Shown piece after piece: positions 45,117 through 56,168 of a stretch of 64,000 nucleotides of DNA. The stretch spans positions 27,774,326 to 27,838,325 of the forward strand of contig OY821791.1 in assembly GCA_963682175.1 (NCBI GenBank). Direction: 5' to 3'. Position 1 is the first letter of the stretch; the number at the start of each line of letters is the position of its first letter. The translations under genes and the position numbers were made by a program. Source of the DNA: Triglochin maritima. Its lineage: Eukaryota; Streptophyta; Magnoliopsida; Alismatales; Juncaginaceae. The notes beneath the pieces were generated by a model that saw nothing but the letters and a program-made list of their open reading frames with translations, was not told the DNA's origin and made no database searches.

Positions 45117-46249
45117 GAATACGCCGATATGTACTAGTGGTCGTTGTAGGTCTACCTACATCCGGAATGTCACATCGTGCTAGTGTCACGTTCTTATGGC
45201 ATTATTACCCCCACATGTGTGGTGGCATCCAATCAAACAATATCTTCATTTCAAAGTTTTCATTTTTTTACTAAATAAAAAAGGTAATCGTAATGTTTTT
45301 GGAGGTTTTGCCTTTTCTCCTTCCTTTGACATCATATTTGTTTTCATCTTTCGTGTTATGTATTTTAGGGATGTGGCTAGGTGTGAAACTTTGTATCCAA
45401 AATCCACTAATCCGACCGCCGTTTCGAAATCAAAAGATTTATCCAACAAAAAAATCTGCAATCGTATTCGTATTCGGATATGAACATTCGCAAAAAAATG
45501 AAACAAATATGAATATTTATACATCTGATTCAAATAATATCCGCTTCGTATTTACATGCATATATAAATATAAAACATATAATATATATAAGCATATATA
45601 AATATATTATCTTATATATATTAGTCATGTATTAATGGTATTTTATTAATTGAAAATCTTGTATAATCTATAGTATTATATAATTGGTTCGGTGTAAATT
45701 TAGTTTTTTTCCTAGTCCTTAAATTAAATCTTGACCATTGATTTCCTTAAGTCTCACATCTTGACCTTCAACACGGAACTCAAGTTTCCTAGTCTCCCAA
45801 AACCATCCTCACCGTCTAATCAACCACACCAACCCCTACCTCAATCTAAACCCTTCCTTCTAACCATCCGGTGAGATCCTTAACCGTCCAACCCCAATAG
45901 TTTCTCCATATACAGATGCATCGTTTTTCCAACCTCCATTCGGCGCACAAATCCATCCAACCGTCGTTCCTATGAAACACAAATATATTGTACCCAATGG
46001 TGAGTAGTCGGGTTCATGTTGCTCTCGACAAGACACTGAAACTCACAATGACGATCAAATCGAGCTCCCTCCCTGACGACGACAACACTGTTCTGAAAAT
46101 CACGATTTTGTCGCTTCCAAAGGTCTTCTCATTGGTCGAGAGCAAGATCACAGGTTTGTCGTGTCCCTTTAGTTTTTTTGGAAAGATAAGAAAGAACTTG
46201 AACATAAGTCTGTGAGTAATGAGTATTATTATATAAGTAAGAAAAATGG
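45117..46249 (+). other. Intergenic with a possible short gene fragment
   Basis: From ATG at 46,000 an open stretch reads MVSSRVHVALDKTLKLTMTI, then KSSSLPDDDNTVLKITILSL and PKVFSLVESKITG, followed by a possible donor AG/GTTTGT near 46,156. The composition looks protein-like, with charged residues and no repeats. I do not recognise it. The remaining sequence (45,117-45,980) is AT-rich intergenic with CGGATA-rich words near 45,470. Confidence 0.25.
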
Positions 46250-46257
46250 AGTGATTT

Positions 46258-47805
46258 TAGGGTTGTAAGTGGGGCGGAGTGGGTTTTTGCCCAACCGATA
46301 CCCTCCCCGCATAAGTTAAGCGGGTGGACGGGGCGGGGCGGTACAGGGAAAAATTAATAATATCACTACCCTCCTCGCCTAAGACTGGACTGGGCAGTGC
46401 AGGGCAGGTTATGCGGGTCTGGCGGGTTATTCTTTAACTTTTTTAATTTTCCTAAGAAAACAAATGAATATCAAAACTTGATGAATATTAATGACTCGTC
46501 ACATTTGTATTCCTAATAACATTCATTATAACAATAACAAACTTCGACATTAAACATTCAAAACACAAACTAAATAATAATAAATTCTAACATATAACAA
46601 ACTCAAACATATAACAATAACATTAACAGTAATTATGACATAATAAATTCAACATCAAACAACGAAAGCATTGAAAACATTCAAGTTGTCGGGGATTGTC
46701 CCAACCCATCATCACCCTCAACGTCGTCGACCTCGTCGTGCTCTTCTTCCGCTTAATGAGTTGCCATTGTTGCAAGTGCTCCATCATCATCACTTTCAAC
46801 CACACCTACGAAACACGATAAGTTAACATTATAATGTGCATGAATAATAATAATAATAATCAATCATACGTTATATCGGAAGATAAATTACCTTCAAATT
46901 CAGCCCTTAACCAATCTTGTGCACACACAATGACCTCTAAAGTAGTGGAAGCCATCGAATAACGATGTTTCCCAAGAACTCGTCCTCCTGTGCTAAAAAC
47001 ACTTTCAGATGCAATAGTAGACACCAGAATAGAGAGAATATCACGTGCTATACGTGCAACAATAGGATACTTAGGTCCATTCATTTTCCACCAACTCAAC
47101 ACAGAAAAAACAAAGCTCAAGACTAGATTTACAAAGGCAAACCATGTCATGGGAGCAAAATATGGACAACAACGATATACCCCAAAACAAGCTTAAATCG
47201 ACATTTCTACACCCCATGATCTCTAAATCCCACACCAAAAACACATCCATAAACAACTCAAATTCAACATCAAAACCTCATAAATTCCAGCATGTAAAGA
47301 TACAAAAAAAAAACATCTAAACCTAAAAATTACAGCAAAAACGACCTGAAATCTCAAGTCGGGTCTGGGCTCGAGGACTTTGTTGGAGCGTGGTGGGGGA
47401 TGGGGTCGGAGGGGGGGGGGGGTGATTAGGTGCGCTCAGAGGCAAAGGAGGGGGCCGGATCAGCGTGGAGGAGAGGGGGATCACGTCGGAGGGGGCCAAG
47501 TCAGCGTGAAGGAGAGGGGGATCAGCTGCGCAGCCGGGAGAGAATCCTTTTGCCTTTTGGTTAGGTTAGGGTTTGGATTGTGACGGACTCTAATTGGGGT
47601 AGAGCATATTGGATCAATTGGTTAATCGGTAGTCGAGTTATTGGGTTTTGCAGGTGGCGGGTTATGCGGGCGGGTTGCGGTTGTCTCGCAACCCGCATAT
47701 AAGTTTATTATGCGAGTTATGTGAGTTGGCGGGTAATATTTTTTGAACCGCTACCCGCATTAGGCGGGGCGGGTTACGGGTAAAATCCTACCCATTTACA
47801 GCCCT
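46258..47805 (-). mobile_element. hAT transposon, internally deleted
   Basis: 1548 bp. Terminal repeats TAGGGTTGTAAGTGGG and ...CCCATTTACAGCCCT, with subterminal GGCGGGGCGGG runs at both ends. A perfect 8-bp duplication AGTGATTT lies at 46,250-46,257 and 47,806-47,813. The C-terminal dimerisation domain of the transposase remains on the minus strand (46,860-47,150); the rest of the transposase is missing. A G-rich run occurs near 47,405-47,425. Confidence 0.88.
46860..47150 (-). pseudogene. hAT transposase C-terminal dimerisation domain
   Basis: 96 codons on the minus strand. SWWKMNGPKYPIVARIARDI, then STIASESVFSTGGRVLG and QDWLRAEFEG are the signature of the hAT dimerisation region. The N-terminal BED finger and catalytic core are absent, so this is the tail of a deleted transposase. 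An acidic tail continues in another frame near 46,700-46,800 (SDDDGALA..., EVDDVEGDD), possibly after an intron. Confidence 0.9.
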
Positions 47806-47813
47806 AGTGATTT

Positions 47814-48941
47814 GGCATATAAGTTTGTATCAAGTCACAAGATTGTTTATTTGTGAGTTATTTCCTTTGTTACAAACTTGAAATGCAATCTCTTCTCTTC
47901 AAAGCATGGTCAAATGTATTCTCTTCTCATGCCCCTCACCTGTTTGAGTCGATGTCCATTAAGAAAATCATAGAGTTAGTTTAGTTTTTTTGTTGTTGTA
48001 TAACTTCTGGTTTTCTTCTTGGTAGTTGAATTTAAGTGTTTTAAAATTGGTGGTTTAACTTTGTTTGTTCTCATTTATTGATGTCCTGAACAACATGTAA
48101 ATAATAGCCTTTTTTACTTATAGGTCACTTGGGCCCTTCAAAACGCTTATTGAAATCCATGGAAAGTTGTTGGGACAATCATTTGGGCCCAAATTGGCGT
48201 CAACGTATTTCATGACTTCGAAGTCGGAAAACACGACGAGTTGGTGGAAGACGAGGTCGTCGTACATATTTATTGCTTAATGAAAAGCTTAGGAAATTAT
48301 TTTTCATTTTTATTCATACCTTTCTCTTGCAATTAAGAGAGTCAAAGTCATATTTATTCATATCTTGCACCTATCATCTCATGTCTAACTACAATGAAGA
48401 ACACTTGAAATAGTAAATAACGTTATACATCAATACAACTCATTCCTACCAAGTGACATACTTCTTTTTACTAAAGGAAATAGGATCTTTTCATGAGCTA
48501 TAAAACATGATCTCAATTTGGCAAATCCACAAATGATATTCAATGTGAAAGATCGTGCTTTTTTATGTGTGTTTTAAAGAATAAGATCAATACAAACGAT
48601 GATTGTCCATTATTTGATTCTTTTGACGTTCAATGCTTCGTAAGAGATGAGATCAAATCCAGATATATGCGATTCTAGATAGAGGCACTGGAAAAAGTTG
48701 AATTTTGAATGAAGATGATGTTCTCAAGTGCAACACACTCAATCTATGCTTTCATCTAAGAAATAAGAAATCATTATTTGCACTTGAAGTTCCCTTCCGC
48801 ATCACATGGGAATTTATCACTTGAAAAGTAAGTATTGTCAGTCAATTAATAATTGATTGATGACTTGATATTGAATGCAACTACAAATAGTCTACATACT
48901 ATGACATTCAAATTACTCTTTCAGATCCCCTGAGAATCTCT
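47814..48941. other. Unassigned intergenic
   Basis: A short open stretch at about 48,124-48,291 (+) follows an acceptor-like TTTTTACTTATAG. It reads SLGPFKTLIEIHGKLLGQSF then GPKLASTYFM and a stop. It looks like a coding scrap but is not recognised, and it does not splice in frame to the fragment at 46,000. The rest shows nothing. Confidence 0.25.
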
Positions 48942-48949
48942 CTCGACAC

Positions 48950-49174
48950 TAGGGTTGTGCATCCAGTTCGAACCGGACCGGACCGAATTTTTTTCAGGGA
49001 TCCGGACCTGACCGGTCCGGTCTAGGACTGGATTTTTATCTTAAAAATTAAATAAAAAAACAAAAACCGGTCTGGTCTGGACCAGAACCGGATTTTCAGA
49101 AATGTCCGGATCGGAGTCCAGACCGGTTGGTTCCGATCCAAAAAACCAGACAGGATTGGGTTTTGCACAGCCCT
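48950..49174. mobile_element. hAT-like MITE
   Basis: 225 bp, ends TAGGGTTGTGCATCC and ...GTTTTGCACAGCCCTA. Flanked by CTCGACAC (48,942-48,949) and CTCGACGC (49,175-49,182), an 8-bp duplication with one mismatch. Interior rich in CCGGACCGG / CCGGTCTGG. Confidence 0.8.
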
Positions 49175-49406
49175 ACTCGACGCTACTAGCCAACTCTCTC
49201 GGTTTAGCCACAACCTCCAAAACCCAATCCGGTCTGGTCCACAACCTTCCAGTTCAACCCCACCAATGACCACGGTGAACCCACCCTGGCATCTCTTAAC
49301 CAATATTGTGCTACAAAGGTGAGTCTAAGATTGTTTTCCTTTTCCTTCTCAATTTTGGTTTGCGTGGCTTTTTCGTCGTGTTTTCGTTGATGTCCATTTT
49401 TTCTTC

Positions 49407-49907
49407 GGTTAATTACAGTTTGCCCCCGTGAACTATGTCTTGGTATCACTTTGCCCCCCTGAACTTTAATTTTGTAACACTTTGCCCCCGTGAACTTCAA
49501 AAACTCATTATTTAACACAGATTCGACGTTTTGTTTCCTAATTTTTCTTGTTGTATCGCTAATACACTCCTAAACCTATATTTAAGTGAAATTTTGGATC
49601 GAAACGGAGGTCGGATATGGTTGGAATTTGGGTCTGTTTGACACTCAATCCGACCCAAATTCCAACCATATCCGACCTCCGCTTCGATCCAAAATTTCAC
49701 GTAAATATAGGTTTGGGAGCGTATTAGGGATACAACAAAAAAATTAGGAAAAAATCATCAAATGTGTGTTAAATAATGAGTTTTTGAAGTTCAGGGGGGC
49801 AAAGTGTTACAAAATTAAAGTTCAGGGGAGGTAATTGTTAACTTTGAAAGTTCAAGATGACAAATTGATACCAAGGCATAATTCAGAGTGGCAAACTGTA
49901 ATTAACC
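49407..49907. mobile_element. Foldback element (near-perfect long palindrome)
   Basis: It begins GGTTAATTACAGTTTGCC and ends with its complement GGCAAACTGTAATTAACC. Two arms of about 240-250 bp pair along almost all their length, with a short loop near 49,635-49,650. Both arms carry the words CCTGAACTTTAATTTTGTAA and CTCATTATTTAACACA. T-rich flanks prevent a clear target duplication. Non-coding; a transcript would form a long hairpin. Probably Mutator-related or another foldback class. Confidence 0.85.
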
Positions 49908-50549
49908 TTTTTTTCTTTTCATAGGAACTCCAACTGCTTTTGTCCTGAGGGATAATGAGTTCCTATTCTTGCTTAATATCAAAGTGGATCCTTGTGTTCC
50001 ACTTCTGTTTTTAAATTATAACCTCACGTTTACCCATAAGAAAACCATGACCTCCTATTTTTCTTATTTTTGGGCATATATTAGATTTTGTCTGCGTGTT
50101 CAAGTTTTCGTTGTAACTTTTGGGGTTGTTTTGCCTAAGTTTTGTTGTATATTGTTTTTGACAGAAAATGCTGGAAGATCAAATACATTTTTTATCTTCT
50201 TGCCCAACAATTGTTTCTGTTTCTGTTTCTGCCAACTCTTGGATCGAAGGACCTTATGGTTCTCACTTATGGGGTGTTTAGAGGTATGTGTTATATATAT
50301 ATTATTTGTCCCAAGTTCCCGTGGAGCGTTTGTGGGGAAAAATGTGGATATTATTCGAAGCTACAACTCAATATTGGAAGCTGGTAGTTGTCTAAGTGGC
50401 CCAAGGATTGGGGTGGAAATTGTAGCATGTCTTTGTAATTGTTTTATCATAGGCACATGTTGAATCAGAGTGGAGTTAGGAATTTGATTGTTGAAGAATA
50501 AGGATCATAAGTTATTTCACAATAAATGATCATGTTAATTTGCTGGATT
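49908..50549. other. Unassigned
   Basis: A 164-codon frame (49,969-50,463, +) is Phe/Cys-rich with no recognised domain. I treat it as chance. Confidence 0.2.
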
Positions 50550-50709
50550 CTCTAGTGAGCCCTCATATCCACCACTCATTTCAAATTGTAAGGTAGATTA
50601 AGAAAAAAACGGTTATGCTAATGAATGGTGAGATTAACTGTAAATAAGATCCAATGGTGAGATTGTAGGGGGCTTAAACTAAATTTGATGAACTCTGGGC
50701 TCACTAGAG
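50550..50709. mobile_element. Short MITE
   Basis: 160 bp with 13-bp perfect inverted ends CTCTAGTGAGCCC / GGGCTCACTAGAG. Non-coding; class not assigned. Confidence 0.6.
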
Positions 50710-51999
50710 CTTAACCCTATATATATATATATATTAAGATTTCTTTATCTCCAAACTTAGAATAATATCCTTAAATTACATTGAAAAGTATTGGGAACAT
50801 ACACATGCATTGTCATGAGCTTAGAAATGACAATGGTCAATGGAGGGTTTCACGTTGGAGTTATTTTTATATTCTTCTTCAAGCCGTAAATAGAAGCAAT
50901 TCGTTTGCAATGCAAAACAATAACCCATTAATTACCCACATAGGAAAATAAACTTAGTCCAGCTACTTGCTGAATTCATTTTGGTTTTTTTTTTTTTGCA
51001 AATGATAGCTAATGAAATGGGATATGGACCACGATGTTTGTGGTCCTCCTGCAAATGTCTAAAAATTTAATTCACTGTAATTACTACAATCAACAGGCCA
51101 AACAGTTTATAAAAGCGAAGTTGAGCCAATAAGTAGTGGAGGGCTTTGAATTTTGTAAAACAACCTACTTCAAACCAATAATGACAACTCTACTATCATA
51201 TTTTTTTCTCCTTGTGTATCGTTATTATTGTATTCATACATCAGCTATCATTTATTTGTTTCTGGATTTACATATAGTGTTTGTGCAACGCACGAGTAGA
51301 ATGTTAGTTTACTAATATTACTTGAAAACCCAAATGTTACATAAAAACACGTTTTTGGAGATTATTCAGATTTTTGTACAGATTCAGATTTGCTTGAGTC
51401 ATACTGGATGCTAAATTTTGATTCGGATGTTGATTTATTCAAATTCGAGCCAAATCCGTCAGATACAAATTCGAAACCCTCCCTCGTATATCAGAGCAGA
51501 TTTGGAGACGCATTCGGATATAAGGGGAAAAATGGATTCGGATTCAGATGCAATCTCCAGTAGGTTTTACTCATCGCTCATTGGAATTCTTGACGTGAGA
51601 AAGATTAGGCAATAGAAGTCGGTAAACGTAAGCTTTTGATCTAAAGGTCGTAATAGATCTAAACATTAAACCCGTCATTAAATGATTAAATCTAAGTACT
51701 TGATTAATTATCCCAACTGGAAATTACTTTAGCCACAATCTCGCAATCTTATATGCGAAAACCAATGGGCATCGATAGACAACTCTCTTGATCCAGAGGG
51801 CATCGTTAACATTCAATATCAATCCTTGGATAAAGCCAAAGTTAATCTAGTTACAAAAATGTTTTTGTATTGCCAAAGTTAATCATGAAATTCCCTCGCC
51901 AATTTCATATGGGAGTATGACTCGAACGCTAGTGAGAGGGAGAGGAATGAGCCAGAAGACTGAATGAAAGATTTCCTGGTCCTAGGTGGAAGTTCCAAT
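50710..51999. other. Unassigned AT-rich intergenic
   Basis: No gene. Near 51,360-51,570 there are repeated GATTCGGAT / ATTCGGATA words similar to those at 45,470, perhaps an old miniature element. Confidence 0.3.
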
Positions 52000-53480
52000 T
52001 GTTGGCTTAATAGGCTTAATCCGATTTTATTTGATAATGACTATTTAGTTTAACACTTGATTTAAACACTAAATATGATTTGTATCACCTACATTGAAGC
52101 ACACATGCATACACATTTTATTTTATATTGTGCACATTTCTATGTTAATAGGTGATCAATAGGATTCAAGACTAATGGAACCATGAAGTTAAGACTTATA
52201 ATCAAATATTCAAAGAAATTTTGTGATTTTATCTTTATTTTAATCTTAGGATCATATGTAAACTTGCACTCCTTGAAATTAAAAGCTACACTATAGGATG
52301 ACGGCTTTGCCTCTGAGTCGTCGGATGCACCTCTCAATACTTGTCCTATCCTGAGTCGTCTAATTACAGCCATCAAGAGTCAAACATCCTTGCAACTGTT
52401 GTCTATTACACGACCTGTTTTGCTTTGAGTCGTCCGATTTACCAAGTATTGACATTATCCTATCGAGCAGCTTCCTATCCTTTGAGCCATCAGATCATAG
52501 TGCTTTAGGAAGTGTTTATACAAACTATAGTTGTTCCATTTGTCAGGTCACTTCTTTAGCCTAACCAGTGAGGCAGCAGGCGACCGCCTAGGCGATAGCC
52601 GTTGGAGGCAATCCAACGGTTATCTTATTTTTTATTTTTTTTTTAAAATTACAAGTTTGTCACTATCTCAAATCCTATATAAACCCCTCCAAACCTCTTC
52701 ATTTTTCACACATTTTCTTGGTTTCGAGATGTCTCAGGCGACCTCCGACCGACTCGTTGCTATTTCAACATGATTTAGCTAAAAACGACATCTCTATTTA
52801 GCTAAAAACGACATCTCGAAACCAAGAAAAAAATTGTCCAGGTAAAAACGGCATTAGTGATACCGTTTTCATTCAATGTAAAAACGACATCTACAATGTC
52901 GTTTTTAGTTAATGAAAATGGCACATGTAGTGTCGTTTTTAAGGTGCATACTTTGTCAATTAAGTTTTCAAAGTGCATATTCTTGCTATTTTATTTTTTA
53001 AACTTATTATTTTGAATTTTTTACAAAGGACGCAACCGATCGCATAGGCGTTACGTGAACATTGAGCCTAACGACTATATCCATATGTGTTCTATTTAAT
53101 CACTTTTTTAAAGGTTGAGTTAAGATCTATACGATGCCTCATTACCATGCTCATCAAACCTTGAAATTGTGTGAATCATCCAACCCATATACCCAATAGA
53201 ATCTGATTCCCCTGGACTCGACTATCGGATGACTGACTCATGTCTGAGTCGTCCAATTGCAGTCAAAATAAGCTCTAAGAGCTTTGACCCTCGGGACATC
53301 GGACCACTAACACATGCCTGATATGTCCGATTCTAGACGTACCCTTGTATAGTCGTTCGTTCCTTGGTCCATTTTGTCCATAGTTTTGATATTATGTGAG
53401 CCTTTGAGAAGAGTATTAGTCTCCAACATTCACATCAATCTCTCACTCTCTTATTCACAACTTTCAAGTTCTCACTCTCG
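52000..53480 (-). mobile_element. Copia-type LTR fragment, reverse orientation
   Basis: It begins TGTTGGCTTAATAGGCTTAA, the inverse of the LTR end at 63,890-63,917 (TTAAAGCCAAAAAGCCAACA). It carries GAGTCGTC(C/G)GAT repeats around 52,310-52,490 and 53,210-53,330. It is interrupted by a hAT element at 52,566-53,064. The other LTR terminus was not found. Confidence 0.5.
52566..53064. mobile_element. Non-autonomous hAT element
   Basis: 499 bp between perfect 8-bp AGCCTAAC duplications (52,558-52,565 and 53,065-53,072). Ends CAGTGAGGC... and ...CGTGAACATTG (CAATGTTCACG inverted). It shares the 'tataaacccctccaaacctcttc' promoter-like block with the elements at 33,021 and 59,421. A sub-block around 52,785-52,945 repeats TAAAAACGACAT in both orientations. 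Confidence 0.82.
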
Positions 53481-53484
53481 CTGG

Positions 53485-53959
53485 GAGCTATTTATATATT
53501 GGTATAAAAAATATGAAAGTGAGCTATTTAATTTTTATAAATATGATATATGAGAATTGGAGGGTGGTTGGAATAATGTTGACTCCGATTACGCCTGCAA
53601 AGAGTTCACAACCAACACATGGACCTATATTGTCTTATGGAAAATGCCAGAGGGTTCCTTTATTGGCTCTAAATTGGACTCCAACCTTTCTAACATCTCA
53701 TCACATGGGTGTGAAGAGCTTTCCATCCACTCATAGCCCTCCACGTCGCATGTTCTGGGCAATTTAACATAAGTTCATCGGCTTATGCAAAATTAGCTCT
53801 AAACCACAAATCCCCCATGTGCACCTTATTATTTAAATAGTTGTTATCATTACACTATTGTTTAAATAACATCCCCCACATGTAAATCACACTCTCTTCT
53901 TATTGTTTAAAGAAGAAATATTTGTAATCATCACATTCTCTCACCACATTTAATACAAA
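53485..53959. other. Unassigned intergenic
   Basis: No recognisable gene. Part of it (53,570-53,770, 'ggctctaaattggactccaac') may belong to the following inverted element. Confidence 0.25.
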
Positions 53960-55010
53960 ATATATGATGGTGACAACCTTCTACATCTTCTTCAACACCT
54001 CATTTCACTTCATGTTTTGGTTTATCCGGATATAGAGACATATTTGTTGGTCAACAATTAATCAACTTGGACATATCTGGATATAGAGACAATGTTGGAA
54101 TGACTTTTACAACCTTATAGATTATCTAGATAAGTTCCACCCTTTTTGGTTTTGCTTCACCCACAAAAGGTATAATGAGTAACTGTATTTATCTAGACAT
54201 ACATATGAGATATCAAACATTTGGATAATACAAAATTATCTTGTATAGTCACTTATCCAGACATATATCACCCCACTTTTTCCAAATCACAATGAGATTC
54301 GCAAATATACAAGGTCTATATTTAGTCGTCTGGATATAGATTAACAAGTTTATGAAACTAATTATTGACGACATATCGATGTCTGCCGTTTAGATTTTCA
54401 TATGCTTGTGTTTGCTGGACATGTCAACAAATGTTTGAACAAGATATATCGTAATCAAATATCTGGATATACAGTTGTTCAGATATATGTTGGTATTATG
54501 TTTACACCTACAAAAACTTGTATCATTACTTTTCAGACATATAAGTTACTGGTTAACTTGTATCAGCATTTCCATTTGCACACACTATTGTCTTTTCTCA
54601 TCGAGATATATTGTCTTACGTTTGTACTTGTACTTGTTGGATATGTCAAACATGCTTGGACTATCTTTGTCTGGACATACATATAAGGTATCCAGATATA
54701 CAAATTTGTCTGAATATATCCACATAAATATCCAGATATACAAATTTATTACAAAAGCACTCAAACATCTACGAGTGATTTGACATGAGCTATCACACAT
54801 CTATGATTTAGATTTTGGATTTCAAAAACATTTTTCTCTGCCTAATGGTGATTTGACATGAGTCATCACACATCCCATCAGATGGGTAATTTCTTCAATG
54901 ATCATTTTCATATCTGGATATTATTTGGGTGAGTATTTTGCAAAACCGATTATGTCCACTATTAAGTTATGTTAGGTGTCCAAAAAAGAACCCAATTTGA
55001 AACTCATTTA
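53960..55010 (-). repeat. Unclassified TATCCAGATA-rich element, copy B
   Basis: Inverted relative of 39,750-41,000: the end CACCCAAATAATATCCAGATAT appears here in complement near 54,910-54,930, and the block with AAATTTGTATATCTGGATATTT near 54,715-54,745. It shares the same short subrepeats. Confidence 0.5.
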
Positions 55011-55019
55011 TTACTACTC

Positions 55020-55960
55020 TTGTCTTATAATGCCAATTGGATAGTCTTTTTTAGTGGAATGATCTTCTATGTTAACTTCACAAAGTTAATTGTCAAATTC
55101 ACAAAAGACTTAACAATAGGAATTACATTTTACAATCAGACAAAATTAACGAGGTCTAGGATTCTCACTTTCAGTCGGTGGTGCGTACACGATAGAAGTA
55201 AAAGATAATAATTTTCTGAGAGTTTCTGGGGTCTATGGATCTTGGACAAAGACAAATCTAAGTATGTAATTTTGATAAAGATTCACTAACCATGCTGAAA
55301 ACGATACTGTTCAGTGAGATCATAAACTATATAGAGTTCTTGAAGTGATCTAAAAAATGAAACAGTGATGTGACGGATTAACAACAAACAAGTGTTGGAC
55401 TGTAAAAAAGCTTGGATACTCTTAAAAACAAAAGGTCTTGTTGTAATAATTAAACCAACTCAATAACTCCCTATAACACATTTTCCTCCCTATTCCATAT
55501 GCTACAGGACATCCAAGTAGATTGGCTCCCATCATAACTTACAGAGAAAGAACAGAAACTCATTGCTCGAGACCTTGGTTGTCTTGCGATGCCCTTTTGT
55601 TCAGTCTTTTTTAGCGGAACGATCATAGGAATTAACTTCAATAGTAAATTGCGAAATTCACAAAAGCAACATAGATAATACAATTTGTTGGAATTGAATG
55701 ATCGGTTCGAACAATAACAAATGCTTTTTACATTTACCGAAAGAGTGAGATTTAACATCCTTAATACTTGCACTAGCCGCACAATACAGTTCAAGATAAT
55801 TTCATTAAAATTAGGATGATCGATGGATCTTAGGTCAAGACAAATCTATAACTTATAATTTATGATAGAGGTTTACTCATCATGCCGAAACTGACAACCA
55901 CCAATGAAATACATGTACTCTATAGAGTTCTTGATCACTAGGTAAAAAATGACAAAAAAA
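55020..55960. repeat. Diverged direct duplication of about 350 bp
   Basis: 55,050-55,360 and 55,605-55,950 share, in the same order: 'ttttttag(t/c)ggaa(t/c)gatc', 'aaattcacaaaag', 'ctatggatctt'/'cgatggatctt', 'gacaaatct', 'catgc(t/c)gaaa', 'tatagagttcttga', 'aaaaaatga(a/c)a'. Unit offset about 550 bp. No gene is recognised; the origin is unknown. Confidence 0.6.
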
Positions 55961-56168
55961 AGAATCACGGACGAAAGAACAGTTAATGGTCTGATACTTG
56001 CCTTAAGTGCAAGAAACATATAGATACCATCTAAGCAAATAGATCCCAAATAAACACAACTGAACTACAGCATTAGAGCATCACAAAATACAGGCACAAC
56101 GCGACAAGAAATAATAAGTAGACTAAAACATGCCAAACTTTTGGGAGATATTAGACGCAATAAACACC

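Noticed and set aside
49969..50463. 164-codon plus-strand frame
   Set aside because: Phe/Cys-rich, no motif, and no promoter or splice support; likely chance in T-rich DNA.
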